A DNA stretch of 12,076 nt, from positions 1-12,076 of the forward strand of contig WJKV01000075.1 in the NCBI GenBank assembly GCA_014728875.1, in the 5' to 3' direction. A model generated the notes under the pieces. The model ran no database searches and was not told the origin of the DNA. It saw nothing but the letters and a program-made list of their open reading frames with translations. A program made the translations under genes and the position numbers. The DNA is from Candidatus Woesearchaeota archaeon (GTDB lineage: Archaea > Nanobdellota > Nanobdellia > Woesearchaeales > WJKV01). The stretch's first letter is position 1. Each line of letters opens with the position of its first letter. Positions 11,791-12,076 of the stretch are shown one piece after another.

Positions 11791-12076
11791 ATGATTCCGA
11801 AAAAACAGATACAACAGATAAAAGAAGAGCTGGATAACTGCAAGAAACCTATCTTTCTTTTCCATGACGATCCTGACGGGCTTGCATCGTTTCTTTTGCT
11901 TTACAGGTATAAAGGCGAAGGCAAAGGCATCCCAATCAAAGCAGCGCCCAGACTGAACCTGTTCTTTGCGAAAAAAGTCAATGAATACAATGCTGACAAG
12001 GTCTTTGTCCTTGACATTGCAGATATCGAGCCCAGTTTCTATGATAATGTGAAAGTTCCTGTCATCTGGGTAGACC
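11791..12076 (+). CDS. DHH-family phosphoesterase, N-terminal part (3' end outside window)
   Basis: The first 95 residues of a protein that runs off the window. H25-D-D-P-D-G30 followed by LASFLLLYRY is the DHH motif I that binds catalytic manganese. VFVLDIADIEP (about 77-87) is motif II, with D81 and D84. Archaeal members include RecJ/GAN-like nucleases that work with GINS, nanoRNases and cyclic-dinucleotide phosphodiesterases; too little is visible to choose. Gins51 in the same window makes a RecJ/GAN-like role attractive, but gene distance alone does not show it. A nearby ATG at 11751 opens only two codons, so 11791 is the start. Confidence 0.85.
   Translation, partial: MIPKKQIQQIKEELDNCKKPIFLFHDDPDGLASFLLLYRYKGEGKGIPIKAAPRLNLFFAKKVNEYNADKVFVLDIADIEPSFYDNVKVPVIWVD

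Noticed and set aside
1..12076. CRISPR array, transposon ends or a defence gene cluster
   Set aside because: No regularly spaced repeats, transposase, Cas or restriction genes are visible in the frames read. The lone nucleotidyltransferase lacks a toxin partner.

Overview
The window looks like chromosome from a DPANN archaeon, most likely of the Woesearchaeota/Pacearchaeota type. The archaeal evidence is eukaryote-type ribosomal proteins (eS8, eL37, eL42), an Sm-like protein paired with eL37, a Gins51-type replication protein, TTTATAAA-type promoter boxes 24-30 nt ahead of many start codons, poly-T terminators, tRNAs without encoded CCA and bulge-helix-bulge tRNA introns. The lineage call is inference: it rests on compact gene order, an archaeal LspA, a cold-shock protein, very basic tails and a Methanococcus-like S-layer protein in one segment.

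Layout. 1-730: the 3' end of an unidentified coiled-coil gene overlaps a signal peptidase II gene (lspA). 739-1857 (minus): a four-helix membrane protein with a polycationic tail, then eS8. 1996-2634 (plus): LSm, eL37 (54 aa) and tRNA-Leu(UAG). 2635-3270: a 636-base gene-free leader region with four TATA-like boxes and several hairpins, ahead of a 991-residue S-layer protein ending at 6246. 6329-9186 (plus): a radical SAM protein with a TRAM-like tail, then gins51, eL42 and a Ski2/Hel308-type helicase that stops after its first RecA domain. 9312-9587: a cold-shock protein with an acidic repeat tail. 9647-10567 (minus): an AT-rich nucleotidyltransferase gene directly behind tRNA-Thr(GGU) and an intron-split tRNA-Leu(UAA). 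10647-11667 (minus): two tandem paralogues of unknown function. 11791-end (plus): the start of a DHH-family phosphoesterase.

The most notable feature is tRNA-Leu(UAA) at 10567-10397 (minus). It carries two introns, a canonical 39-nt one at 37/38 and a 47-nt one in the T-loop at 59/60. Both have perfect 4-bp central helices between correctly placed 3-nt bulges, and the spliced molecule is a normal 85-nt leucine tRNA. It is 5 nt from tRNA-Thr, which is 11 nt from a protein start codon, so one transcript may need splicing, tRNA end processing and translation.

Functional themes are translation (eS8, eL37, eL42, three tRNAs), RNA handling (LSm, cold-shock protein, radical SAM-TRAM), replication and repair (Gins51, half-helicase, DHH protein) and the cell envelope (LspA, polycationic membrane protein, S-layer). 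Gene starts are of two kinds. Genes with strong Shine-Dalgarno sequences are lsm, the S-layer gene and the cold-shock gene. Genes whose TATA box lies so close to the ATG that the mRNA should be nearly leaderless are eS8, the polycationic membrane protein, the radical SAM gene and the first paralogue.
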